A stretch of DNA of 6,691 bases from Chthonomonadaceae bacterium (GCA_025355115.1 JANXLO010000735.1:1-6691), one strand, 5' to 3'; numbered from the stretch's first letter, positions 1 through 6,645 are shown. Made by a program: numbers and translations. The notes: a model not told the origin generated them from the letters alone.

Positions 1-92
1 CGATCCAAATCTTCTTCAGTTAGTCCAAGGCAGGGCAAGCCATCCCAGGTGCGCCCTGTTGTCTGATCGACCAGGCGCTGAGTTTCGTCGCG
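1..92 (-). pseudogene. Continuation of the AlbA_2-domain reading frame beyond the in-frame stop, cut by the window edge
   Basis: Reading on in the same frame past the TAG at 95-93 gives 30 open codons to the left edge. They begin RDETQRLVDQTTGRTWDGLP and end with an acidic TEEDLD. From memory of the family, AlbA_2 proteins carry 'sreE..rL......tWDalp..g...eDLD' exactly here, after the RVG.TN motif, so this stretch is the expected next part of the same gene, not chance sequence. A single base change (for example TCG to TAG, which would restore serine before RDE) explains the interruption. The rest of the gene, normally a further regulatory or winged-helix part, lies outside the window. Whether it is a real pseudogene, a truncated active protein or an assembly error cannot be decided here. 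Confidence 0.6.
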
Positions 93-440
93 CTAAATGG
101 ATTGGTTGGTGCGGCCGACGCGTTTGAACGGTTTCCCAAACGCCCAGACCGGTTTAATGGGACTCTCCCGAACATGAACGCTGACAACAGCTGAATTCTC
201 ACTTTCCTCAACGGAAATGGAAGGAAACTGATGCGGATCGGTGTTCTGACGAATATAGTTCGCCAGTTCCTCAAGGGATGTCCGACCTAGCTGTATACCT
301 ATACGCCGACCTTCCGGTGAGATACCAAAACGAACCGTGCCGCCGCTTGCCGTGGCGAAGGCAGCGATGGCGATGGTCGCATCGTGTCTGTCTGCCAGCG
401 ACTGCTTGTTCTCTAGATGCTCGTACTCCAGATCACTCAT
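93..440 (-). CDS. AlbA_2 (Schlafen AAA_4-like) domain protein, N-terminal part ending at an in-frame TAG
   Basis: This is a 115-residue product that I read as the N-terminal part of an AlbA_2-domain protein (the putative DNA/RNA- or nucleotide-binding domain found in Schlafen-like and RecG-like regulators). Seen: an early acidic stretch ending in ENKQSLADR (residues 10-18), the helix AIAAFATASGGTVRFGIS (24-41) that matches the family's 'AFAN..GG.l.iGv' core, a EELANYIRQNTDP segment (57-69), a beta strand VVSVHVRES (85-93), and the closing KPFKRVGRTNQ (103-113), which resembles the family's 'G..y.RvG.tn'. The ATG at 440 is preceded by GGAGGG six to seven nt upstream, so the start is well supported. 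The frame is cut by TAG at 95-93 immediately after the RVGRTNQ motif, where homologues normally continue. The reading frame after the stop still looks coding, so this is probably the front end of a nonsense-interrupted gene. A genuine short protein or a sequencing error are the alternatives. The family assignment is fairly secure; the cellular role is unknown. Confidence 0.72.
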   Translation of the reverse strand: MSDLEYEHLENKQSLADRHDATIAIAAFATASGGTVRFGISPEGRRIGIQLGRTSLEELANYIRQNTDPHQFPSISVEESENSAVVSVHVRESPIKPVWAFGKPFKRVGRTNQSI

Positions 441-443
441 TCA

Positions 444-449
444 CCCTCC
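444..449 (-). promoter_or_regulatory. Ribosome binding site of the AlbA_2-domain gene
   Basis: The minus strand reads GGAGGG and then TGA directly before the ATG at 440. This is a near-perfect Shine-Dalgarno at short but usable spacing, and it fixes the start codon. Confidence 0.7.
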
Positions 450-493
450 AGAGGCCAGCGGAATTTCACATGCAGCAAAATGATCGTGACCAT

Positions 494-499
494 ATTATA
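494..499 (-). promoter_or_regulatory. Candidate -10 box (TATAAT) of the AlbA_2-domain gene
   Basis: A consensus TATAAT lies on the minus strand in the 128-nt gap between the DUF1080 stop and the AlbA_2 start. The best -35 match is CAGACT at 523-518, with an 18-nt spacer and 3 of 6 consensus bases, so the -35 is weak. Transcription would begin near 487 and leave a leader of roughly 47 nt. The promoter implies the gene is not simply read through from the DUF1080 gene. No terminator-like hairpin with a T-run was seen in this gap. Confidence 0.45.
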
Positions 500-568
500 T
501 CTGCCTTCAGGCGGAGCAGTCTGCGTCGTGATCCGTGCAGAGCGGGTCATGGTCACCGACTGAACTAG

Positions 569-1387
569 CTAGGGCACGGGCGGATCGGCGGGAGCGGGGG
601 CTGTAGATTTCATGGGTGGGGCATCGACGATCATGGAGCCATTGGGGCCATTGACCGTGTGCTTGGTCTTGACGTAGATGTTTTTGAAGGAAGCGACCGT
701 GTTGTCGCCATGGCAGAGCTGGAAGCCGAGAGGGCCGCTTTTGAAGCCGCCCGGGTCGTCGCCTTCGGCCGTCTTCACGCCGTTGAGGAAGATGACAATG
801 TGCGGGCCGTTCATGCGGAAATAGTAGTGGTTCCAATCTTCTTTGTGCAGGATCTTATCCGCCTCCGCCTTGGGGAAGTCGAATATCTTCGTCTGGCGGT
901 GATGCTCGTCCCATAGGCAGCCCCAGTACCCGTCGCCCATGTCCACTTGATAGCCAGGGACGTCGTCGAAGCTTACAGGATGGATGCGGGCGCAGACGCC
1001 GCTGTTGTAGCCGGTCATTTTGACGTCGATGTGCATCTCGAAATCGCTGTAGTCCTTCGCGGAGAACATGTAGTGGTGATGCGGAGTGCTGCCGCCCTTG
1101 TCCCCGACGATCGCGCCGTCCTTCACCTGCCAGTAGCCCTTTTCATAGACCCAGTTCTTGAGCGTTTTGCCGTCGAACAGAGAGACCCAGCCCTTGGAGA
1201 CGGGCTTTCCGTTCAGCACGACGCCCTCCGCGTCATCACCCCACTGGATGGCGTCCTTGGGCATCATCTTCTTCGCCTGGTGGCTTTTGACGACGGTGTC
1301 GTTATTCTGCGCGTGAACAGCGATCGCGCCAGCCGTCGCCAGCAGGCCGAGGCTCAGTCCGAGCGGACCCATCTTATTTTTCTTCAT
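569..1387 (-). CDS. Secreted DUF1080 / 3-keto-disaccharide hydrolase family protein
   Basis: A 272-residue exported protein of the DUF1080 family (Pfam 3-keto-disaccharide hydrolase), a concanavalin-like jelly-roll fold; some members cleave 3-keto-glycosides made by FAD- or NAD-dependent glycoside 3-dehydrogenases. Seen: a signal peptide with lysines at 2, 3 and 5, a hydrophobic stretch (about 7-24) and a likely cut after VHA (24-26). The mature part carries the diagnostic GWVSLFDGKTLKNW (66-79), then WQVKDGAIVG (86-95), the strand DFEMHIDVKM (115-124), NSGVCAR (128-134), GYQVDMGDGYWGCLWDE (145-161), the strand WNHYYFRMNGPHIVIFLNGV (185-204) and the closing GPLGFQLCHGD...SFKNIYVK (218-240). 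The last 15 residues are a proline/alanine-rich tail. Start: ATG with AGGAG seven nt upstream. It lies 69 nt after the membrane-protein gene; no dehydrogenase partner is visible in the window. Family membership is confident, substrate unknown. The likely location is periplasmic or extracellular. Confidence 0.9.
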   Translation of the reverse strand: MKKNKMGPLGLSLGLLATAGAIAVHAQNNDTVVKSHQAKKMMPKDAIQWGDDAEGVVLNGKPVSKGWVSLFDGKTLKNWVYEKGYWQVKDGAIVGDKGGSTPHHHYMFSAKDYSDFEMHIDVKMTGYNSGVCARIHPVSFDDVPGYQVDMGDGYWGCLWDEHHRQTKIFDFPKAEADKILHKEDWNHYYFRMNGPHIVIFLNGVKTAEGDDPGGFKSGPLGFQLCHGDNTVASFKNIYVKTKHTVNGPNGSMIVDAPPMKSTAPAPADPPVP

Positions 1388-1394
1388 TGTAAAA

Positions 1395-1399
1395 CTCCT
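1395..1399 (-). promoter_or_regulatory. Ribosome binding site of the DUF1080 gene
   Basis: AGGAG on the minus strand, seven nt before the ATG at 1387, supports that start and the full signal peptide. The 69-nt spacer upstream contains no convincing -10/-35 pair, so the gene may depend on read-through from the upstream membrane-protein gene. Confidence 0.65.
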
Positions 1400-1456
1400 G
1401 CGTTAATTGAAATTGGAAACGGCGCGGGCTCGTTCTGTTGGTAGGGCACCGTGCCT

Positions 1457-3727
1457 CTAGACTATAGGGGATGCAGGCACATTCGCTTCGTCGAGGTCGG
1501 AATCCTCCGCTTCGACGAGGGCGGCGTAGAGCGGGCAAGCGCAGGAGACCGCGAAGAGGCCAGCCGCGGTGATCACTCCGGAGTCCTTGAAGAGCAGCGC
1601 TGCGACCAGCGCAGCGAGGGTCGCCTTCAGCCCCTGCACAGACCAGGGCCTGCGTGCCATCGCCTTGCGCAACGGAAGCCCGATGAGGGCATTGGCGGCG
1701 GCGAGAGGAACGAGGGACGCAGCCGCGAGCAGCCAGAACGGAGGCGACAGGAGCAGGCGCAGATTCATGCCGACTTTGCGGGCCGCGATCTCCGCCAGAT
1801 AGCCTGCACCGCGCCCGCCCGACGAGGCCTGCAGCGCCGCGCCGAAATGCGAACTCGCTCCACCGGGACGGGCGGCGTCCAACAGGCCGAACCCGAATGC
1901 CAGTGTGAAGCCGATGAGGATAGAGACCGCCGTCAGTCCAATCGTGACTCGCCGACCGCGCAGCAGCGCAAGCCCCACTCCAAATCCAGCGCCCGTGCAG
2001 GCAAGGCTCCCGGCATTCGCCCCCCAGCCGGGCCAGCCGAGCAGAACAATCAGGCCGGACCAGCCGAGTGTGATCAGCAGACGAATCCGGCGGCTCGCCG
2101 CATCCGGCGGAAACTTGAAGCGGCGGTCGTCGAGCAGCGCGAAGGCGCAGCTCAATGCGGAAGCCAGGAGAGGGCCAAGATACTCGTTGCCGATGCCGTA
2201 GTAGCGCAGCCCTGAGACGGCGTTCGAGGAGAGCAGAGAGTCCTTCTGAAGAGGCTGCCCGAGGAGAATGTCCACGGCGAGGAGCGCGGTCAGCAACAGC
2301 GCGGAGGCGACGGGCGGAGCAACCCGCAACGGCCGCGCAACTGCATAGCTGAGAATCGTCAGGGCGATCATCCAGGCAGCGATGCGGAGTGCATACTCCT
2401 CCGCGGTCGGCGGCATGAGGATCGGGGCCAGCAGGGTTGCGGCGGGAAGGCTCTGAGTGAAGACGATCGCCCAGGCAAATCGTCGGGCCGCAAGTGGTCC
2501 TCGCGCGCGCCGCAACGCCATTCCGACAACGATCAGCGTGAGGCAGACGCTGACCAGTGGAACCATTCCCCAGACCTTGACGGTCTCGTTCAGGGCAGAG
2601 ACGAACTCCCTCCGGGCCGCCAGGGCCACGCGCTCATTGCCGGTCAGCTCGTTTCCCGTCGTTGCGATCGGGCGTCCGACCATCGTGCGAGGCGAAGGGA
2701 TTCGAAATAGGTGTAGCAGAGTGGGAGCGATGTCCGCGATGGCGATGAGACCGGGGGTGCGCGTTGTAGCAGAGGTCAGCAGACCGGAGCCGAAGTCCGG
2801 GCCATAGGCCAGCACAGGCGTCAGGCGCGTCCAGGAGACCGGATAGCGGCGGGGCTCGTCGGGCGGGCAGGCGGAGACCATGAGCAGATTGGTGCGCGGG
2901 TGCGCGCTAACCCACGATGTGAGGAGCGCGAGCGTCAGGTCGGCACGCCGTAGCGCCTCGTGCCGCGCCTGTCGGTAGGAAGCTTCAGAGAGATGCGGGC
3001 GGGCCGCCTCCGCCCTCGTCAGATCTCCCAACTGGAGCACGATCAGCTCGGCATCCGAATCCGTGAGAGCCTGCATCAGCCGCAGCGGATCGTCCACCAG
3101 ACCGAAAGGACTGCCAGCTAGCTCACGTCGGATCCCCGCCTGGCCTGCGCCGATCCCGTTCGCATCTGCAATAAGCATGGCCGCGCTCCGGTCGGGAATG
3201 TCCGTGTCGGCGTTTCCATAGAGCTCTGCGCGGACGGGAGGGACTGCGCTTGCCAGAGCCGCGCCCAATCGCTCTGTCGCCAGCCCGCGTCTCTCCAGCC
3301 CTGCCCAGCCGAGGTGCCAAATCGGGCTTCGGGGAATCGCCAAATCAGACGAAACTGTGCCCATTCTGCGCTCATAGACAGCCCGCGCCGTGCCGCGCTC
3401 ACCCGGAACTGCTTCTCCATCGTCCATCGCGAGCGCATCGGTAGGCTCACCCTGCGCCTGCTGCCCTGAGCCCAGCGTCAGCGTAGAGGAGAGGAATGAC
3501 TTCGGCCCGGCCACCACGTCGTTCATGACGCCGATGGATCCCTGCCGCGCAAGCGCCATCATTGTCGGGCAGTCTGCGCTCTGCAGATCGTCCATGGTCA
3601 GACCGTTGCACAGAACCATCACGATGCGCGGCCGCTGCTGCGCATCAGAGGGCAGAGCAAGGATTGCGAGAAGCAACAGAATGCAGATCAAGGCGACAAA
3701 AGACTTGTCTCCCCGCTCAATTCCCAT
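1457..3727 (-). CDS. Alkaline-phosphatase-superfamily-like domain fused to a multi-TM membrane domain, uncharacterised
   Basis: A large envelope protein (756 residues from the ATG; numbering below uses that start). I know no named function. N-terminal half: a signal anchor or signal peptide (about 9-27), then an extracytoplasmic domain resembling the alkaline phosphatase/sulfatase superfamily. RIVMVLCNGLTMDDL (34-48) sits where 'vlvDG...DdL' is normal; then PTMMALARQGSIGVMND (54-70), AELIVLQLGDLTRAE (226-240) and TTRTPGLIAIADIAPTLLHL (321-340), the latter typical of the superfamily's C-terminal core. Several usual metal ligands look replaced: Asn41 for Asp, and SACPPD (285-290) where 'SDHG' is expected. 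C-terminal half (about 385-736): some ten hydrophobic helices with conserved-looking loops RYYGIGNEYLG (508-518), GWPGWGANAGS (564-574) and GGASSHFG (622-629). These polar loops could form a membrane-embedded active or binding site, which is inference. It begins 13 nt after the alaS stop, with no strong Shine-Dalgarno, so translational coupling to alaS is likely. An upstream in-frame GTG at 3754 would overlap alaS by 14 nt and give 765 residues. Confidence 0.85.
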   Translation of the reverse strand: MGIERGDKSFVALICILLLLAILALPSDAQQRPRIVMVLCNGLTMDDLQSADCPTMMALARQGSIGVMNDVVAGPKSFLSSTLTLGSGQQAQGEPTDALAMDDGEAVPGERGTARAVYERRMGTVSSDLAIPRSPIWHLGWAGLERRGLATERLGAALASAVPPVRAELYGNADTDIPDRSAAMLIADANGIGAGQAGIRRELAGSPFGLVDDPLRLMQALTDSDAELIVLQLGDLTRAEAARPHLSEASYRQARHEALRRADLTLALLTSWVSAHPRTNLLMVSACPPDEPRRYPVSWTRLTPVLAYGPDFGSGLLTSATTRTPGLIAIADIAPTLLHLFRIPSPRTMVGRPIATTGNELTGNERVALAARREFVSALNETVKVWGMVPLVSVCLTLIVVGMALRRARGPLAARRFAWAIVFTQSLPAATLLAPILMPPTAEEYALRIAAWMIALTILSYAVARPLRVAPPVASALLLTALLAVDILLGQPLQKDSLLSSNAVSGLRYYGIGNEYLGPLLASALSCAFALLDDRRFKFPPDAASRRIRLLITLGWSGLIVLLGWPGWGANAGSLACTGAGFGVGLALLRGRRVTIGLTAVSILIGFTLAFGFGLLDAARPGGASSHFGAALQASSGGRGAGYLAEIAARKVGMNLRLLLSPPFWLLAAASLVPLAAANALIGLPLRKAMARRPWSVQGLKATLAALVAALLFKDSGVITAAGLFAVSCACPLYAALVEAEDSDLDEANVPASPIV

Positions 3728-3740
3728 TGGCGGTTGTGCT

Positions 3741-6452
3741 CTACTTCGCCGCACTGCGCTGCGCGGCTATGAGGCTTGGAACGGCGGCGAGCGCTTCCGC
3801 CAGCCTGCCGGGATCGCGCCCGCCTGCCTGCGCGAAATCAGGACGCCCGCCTCCTCCGCCGCCTGTTATCTTTGCCGTCTCTCGCACAAGATTTCCTGCG
3901 TGGATACCTTGCGCAATCAGATCTGGAGTCACTTTCGCGGCGAGCGAGACTTTGCCTGCATTCACCGTACCGAGCACGATCACGGCTGAGCCCAGCCGTT
4001 GCGCCGTGCTGTCGGCGAGATTAGCGAGCGTTTCCGGGTCAGCTCCTTCGAGCATATGCACGACCACCGGAACGCCGTTGAAATCCTGCGCCGACAACTC
4101 TGCCGTCTGCGCCGCTCCCCCCGCCCGAAGCAGCTTGATCTGCTTCTCCAGGTCCTGCCGCTGCGCCAGCAGGCGCTCCGTCGCGGTCACGACATCGCCA
4201 GTGCTGGCCTTGAGGAGACCCGCGACCTGCGCTAGCGTCTCCTCCCGCCGGTGCATGTGGTCGTAGGCTCCGGCTCCAGTCACCGCTTCGATGCGTCGAA
4301 CCCCGGATGCCACCCCCGCCTCCGAGACGATTTTAAACAGGCCGACCTGCGAGGTGTGCGACAGGTGAATGCCCCCGCACAACTCAAGGCTGAAGCCGGG
4401 CACTTCGACCATCCGAACGGAGTCGCCGTACTTCTCGCCGAATAGCGCCATCGCCCCACGCGCGCGGGCCTCCGCTATCGGAATGTCGGTGAAGATGCGG
4501 ACGTCGGCATCGTCAAGGATCTGCGCGTTGACTAGATCCTCCGTCCGGCGTATCTCCTCCGCCGTCATCGGCTGCGTGTGGGTGAAGTCGAAGCGCAGGC
4601 GATCCGGCGCGACGAGCGAGCCCTTTTGATGCACGTGTCCACCCAGCGTCTGTCGGAGCGCGGCCTGCAGGAGGTGGGTCGCGGTGTGGTTGCGCATGAT
4701 GTGCCGTCGCCGCGCAGCGTCCACTGTCGCGGTCACAGCCTGCCCGACTGTCGCCTCGCCCTCCAGCACTTTTCCGGTGTGGCAGTGAAGGCCACCGGTC
4801 TTTTTCGTGTCGCTAATCTCGATCTTTAGGGCGCAGAAGGTGCTTCCGCCCGGCGCGGTGAGGAGGCCAGTGTCACCTACCTGCCCGCCCGACTCGGCGT
4901 AGAACGGCGTCTGGTCGAGGATGACGGTGACAGTCTCGCCTGCGCGAGCGAACGCTACCTGCTCGCCTGCGCTCAACAGCGCGACGATCGTGGCCTCCGC
5001 ATTCGTCTGACTGTAGCCGAGAAATCGAGTCTGCGCGTCCAGGGTCAGTGCCGTGCCGCCCGATGTGAGGAAGACTTCCTTCTCGCCGCCTGCCGCTCTG
5101 GAGCGTGTGCGCTGCTCCTCCATGGCCTGCTCAAAGCCCAGCATGTCGAGGGCGAATCCGTGCTCCTGCGCGATCTCCTCCGTGAGGCGCAGGGGGAAGC
5201 CGAAAGTGTCGTAGAGGGCGAAGATGTCGCGGCCCGGCAGCCGCTTCGACTCTTGCAGCGACGGGTTCGACAGCATGTCCTCCAGTCGGGCCATGCCGTT
5301 GTCTAGGGTTCTGCGGAAGCCCTCCTCCTCGCGCTGAATAGTCTTGAGGATAAGCTCGCGGCGCTCGTGAAGCTCAGGGTAAAAGTCGCCCATCTGCGCG
5401 ATGATTTTAGGGGCGACTTCGTGCAGGAAGGGCGCTTCGAAGCCGAGGACGGACTTGCCGTAGCGGATGGCGCGACGCATGATGTATCGCAGCACGTATC
5501 CGCGGCCCTCGTTGGAGGGCAATATGCCGTCGGCGATGCAAAAAGTCATGGCGCGGGTGTGCTCAGCGACGACCCGGAAGGCGAAGTCGGCAGAGCTCAT
5601 CGTGCCGCCATAGGACTTGCCGGAGAGGTGAGCGATATGCTCCAGCGTCGGGCCAAACAGGTCGGTCTCGAAAACGCTCGACCTGCCCTGCGAGACGAGC
5701 GCGATGCGATCGAGGCCCGCGCCGGTGTCGTTGTTCTTTTTCGGAAGTGGGGTGAGTTTGGGGCTGCCGTCCGCCTCTTCGCCACGGTCGAACTGGGTGA
5801 AGACGTTGTTCCAGACTTCGAGCCAACGCCCGGCGGCGTCGTCCACGAGGTAGCGCTCCGTCGGGGTCAGGGCGGGGTCCGTCGTCATCTCCTCGAGGGG
5901 AACGGCGCGGTAGAATACTTCGGAGCAGGGGCCGCACGGCCCGTTCGGCCCCTCGATGATCGCGTCAGCGGGCCAGAAATTCTTGTCCGCGCCAAGGCGG
6001 TGGATGCGCTCATCCGGCAGCCCGATGACCTCGTGCCAGACGCGGTACGCCTCCTCGTCCTCGATGTAGACTGTGACGCAGAACCGGTCGGCGTCTAGCC
6101 CGACGACTTGAGTGAGGAACTCCCACGTCCAGGGAATCACCTCGGCCTTGAAGTAGTCGCCGAAGCTGAAGTTGCCGAGCATCTCGAATAGTGTGCAGTG
6201 CGAATAGTCCCCCACACTGTCGATGTCGTTGGTGCGCAGGCATTTCTGCACCGTCACCACGCGGGTCTGCGGCGGCACGGCAGCTCCGGTGAAATAGGGC
6301 TTGAACTGCTGCATTCCTGCGCTGGTGAAGAGCGTGGAGGCGTCGGGGTTCCCGAGGGCATCGATGGGCGTCAGCGGTGCGCCGGGAAGGGGCATGTGCC
6401 CTCTGCTCTGAAAAAACTCAATGTACTTCCGGCGTATCTCATGCGCTAACAT
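3741..6452 (-). CDS. alaS: Alanine--tRNA ligase (AlaRS)
   Basis: Cytoplasmic enzyme that charges tRNA-Ala with alanine using ATP and clears mischarged Ser/Gly-tRNA-Ala. It has 903 residues from the ATG, close to the usual 875-900. Seen (ATG numbering): the start EIRRKYIEFFQSRGH (5-19); class II core with FTSAGMQQFKPYF (42-54), QKCLRTNDIDSVG (69-81) and FEMLGNFSFGDYFK (89-102); GPNGPCGPCSE (168-178); motif-3-like DTGAGLDRIAL (242-252); EGRGYVLRYIMRRAIR (315-330). The editing domain has the zinc-site HTATH (589-593) and CGGIH (692-696), and FYAESGGQVGDTG (517-529). A coiled segment (about 754-778) leads to a C-Ala domain with the glycine-rich run followed by RPDFAQAGG (870-878). All key editing residues appear present, so it should be active and proofreading-competent. 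Start choice: ATG at 6452 is 13 nt from GGGAG; a TTG at 6461, three codons upstream, is only 4 nt from it. No tRNA or T-box leader is seen. The downstream membrane protein is probably co-transcribed. Confidence 0.97.
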   Translation of the reverse strand: MLAHEIRRKYIEFFQSRGHMPLPGAPLTPIDALGNPDASTLFTSAGMQQFKPYFTGAAVPPQTRVVTVQKCLRTNDIDSVGDYSHCTLFEMLGNFSFGDYFKAEVIPWTWEFLTQVVGLDADRFCVTVYIEDEEAYRVWHEVIGLPDERIHRLGADKNFWPADAIIEGPNGPCGPCSEVFYRAVPLEEMTTDPALTPTERYLVDDAAGRWLEVWNNVFTQFDRGEEADGSPKLTPLPKKNNDTGAGLDRIALVSQGRSSVFETDLFGPTLEHIAHLSGKSYGGTMSSADFAFRVVAEHTRAMTFCIADGILPSNEGRGYVLRYIMRRAIRYGKSVLGFEAPFLHEVAPKIIAQMGDFYPELHERRELILKTIQREEEGFRRTLDNGMARLEDMLSNPSLQESKRLPGRDIFALYDTFGFPLRLTEEIAQEHGFALDMLGFEQAMEEQRTRSRAAGGEKEVFLTSGGTALTLDAQTRFLGYSQTNAEATIVALLSAGEQVAFARAGETVTVILDQTPFYAESGGQVGDTGLLTAPGGSTFCALKIEISDTKKTGGLHCHTGKVLEGEATVGQAVTATVDAARRRHIMRNHTATHLLQAALRQTLGGHVHQKGSLVAPDRLRFDFTHTQPMTAEEIRRTEDLVNAQILDDADVRIFTDIPIAEARARGAMALFGEKYGDSVRMVEVPGFSLELCGGIHLSHTSQVGLFKIVSEAGVASGVRRIEAVTGAGAYDHMHRREETLAQVAGLLKASTGDVVTATERLLAQRQDLEKQIKLLRAGGAAQTAELSAQDFNGVPVVVHMLEGADPETLANLADSTAQRLGSAVIVLGTVNAGKVSLAAKVTPDLIAQGIHAGNLVRETAKITGGGGGGRPDFAQAGGRDPGRLAEALAAVPSLIAAQRSAAK

Positions 6453-6465
6453 AGACGTCAACTAG

Positions 6466-6470
6466 CTCCC
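6466..6470 (-). promoter_or_regulatory. alaS: Shine-Dalgarno-like GGGAG upstream of alaS
   Basis: GGGAG lies 4 nt before an in-frame TTG (6461) and 13 nt before the ATG (6452). Neither spacing is ideal, so this site leaves the alaS start open between an additional MTS tripeptide and a start at MLAHEIR. Confidence 0.4.
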
Positions 6471-6514
6471 GTAAGGTTTTCTGCTGCCAACAATGACAGG
6501 GAAGAGGCCATTAC

Positions 6515-6520
6515 AGTATA
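6515..6520 (-). promoter_or_regulatory. alaS: Candidate -10 box (TATACT) of alaS
   Basis: TATACT (5 of 6 consensus bases) lies on the minus strand within the 193-nt spacer upstream of alaS. Transcription would start near 6508 and give a leader of about 55 nt to the ATG. No good -35 hexamer sits 16-18 nt further upstream (CTTCTC at 17 nt is poor). The call rests on the -10 and the position only. Confidence 0.35.
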
Positions 6521-6579
6521 CACGAGAACCGACAATCGAGAAGTTTCAGAGCGCGGCATCCGCCATTTTAGCCTGGATC

Positions 6580-6589
6580 GTGCTAGCAC
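6580..6589. repeat. Perfect 10-bp palindrome GTGCTAGCAC upstream of alaS
   Basis: GTGCTAGCAC is its own reverse complement and lies in the AT-richer spacer between the CHAT-type gene end and alaS, about 60 bp upstream of the alaS -10 candidate. It has no loop, so it is more like a dimeric protein-binding site than a hairpin terminator. A palindrome of this length can occur by chance. Confidence 0.3.
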
Positions 6590-6645
6590 ATAAAATTTCT
6601 GCCATTCTAATGAGCATTCTGGATGTCGGCACTGCGACTGACTGC

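Noticed and set aside
20..274. Minus-strand open frame of 84 codons overlapping the AlbA_2 gene
   Set aside because: It is an alternate frame of the AlbA_2 coding region; the AlbA_2 frame has the ribosome binding site and the family motifs, and this one has neither. No frameshift into it is needed because the original frame stays family-like past the TAG.
947..1444. Plus-strand open frame of 165 codons opposite the DUF1080 gene
   Set aside because: It mirrors the strongly supported DUF1080 coding strand and has no recognisable motif.
1445..1455. GGCAC-C-GTGCC symmetry just after the membrane-protein stop, considered as an intrinsic terminator
   Set aside because: The usable stem is only four base pairs with a three-base loop and has no T-run on the minus strand, so it does not look like a terminator. 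It might be a weak operator but nothing supports that.
1451..2215. Long plus-strand open frame (254 codons) opposite the membrane-protein gene
   Set aside because: It is arginine-, glutamine- and glycine-rich low-complexity sequence with no recognisable domain, and it lies antisense to a well-supported coding region. Stop codons are rare in GC-rich antisense frames.
5367..6098. Plus-strand open frame of 243 codons opposite alaS
   Set aside because: It is antisense to the conserved catalytic domain of AlaRS; its composition (valine, arginine, aspartate and alanine rich) is that of a codon shadow, and no ribosome binding site or domain was seen.
6553..6563. GCGG-CAT-CCGC mini-hairpin followed by CATTTTA on the plus strand
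   Set aside because: The four-base stem is too short, and no plus-strand gene ends there.
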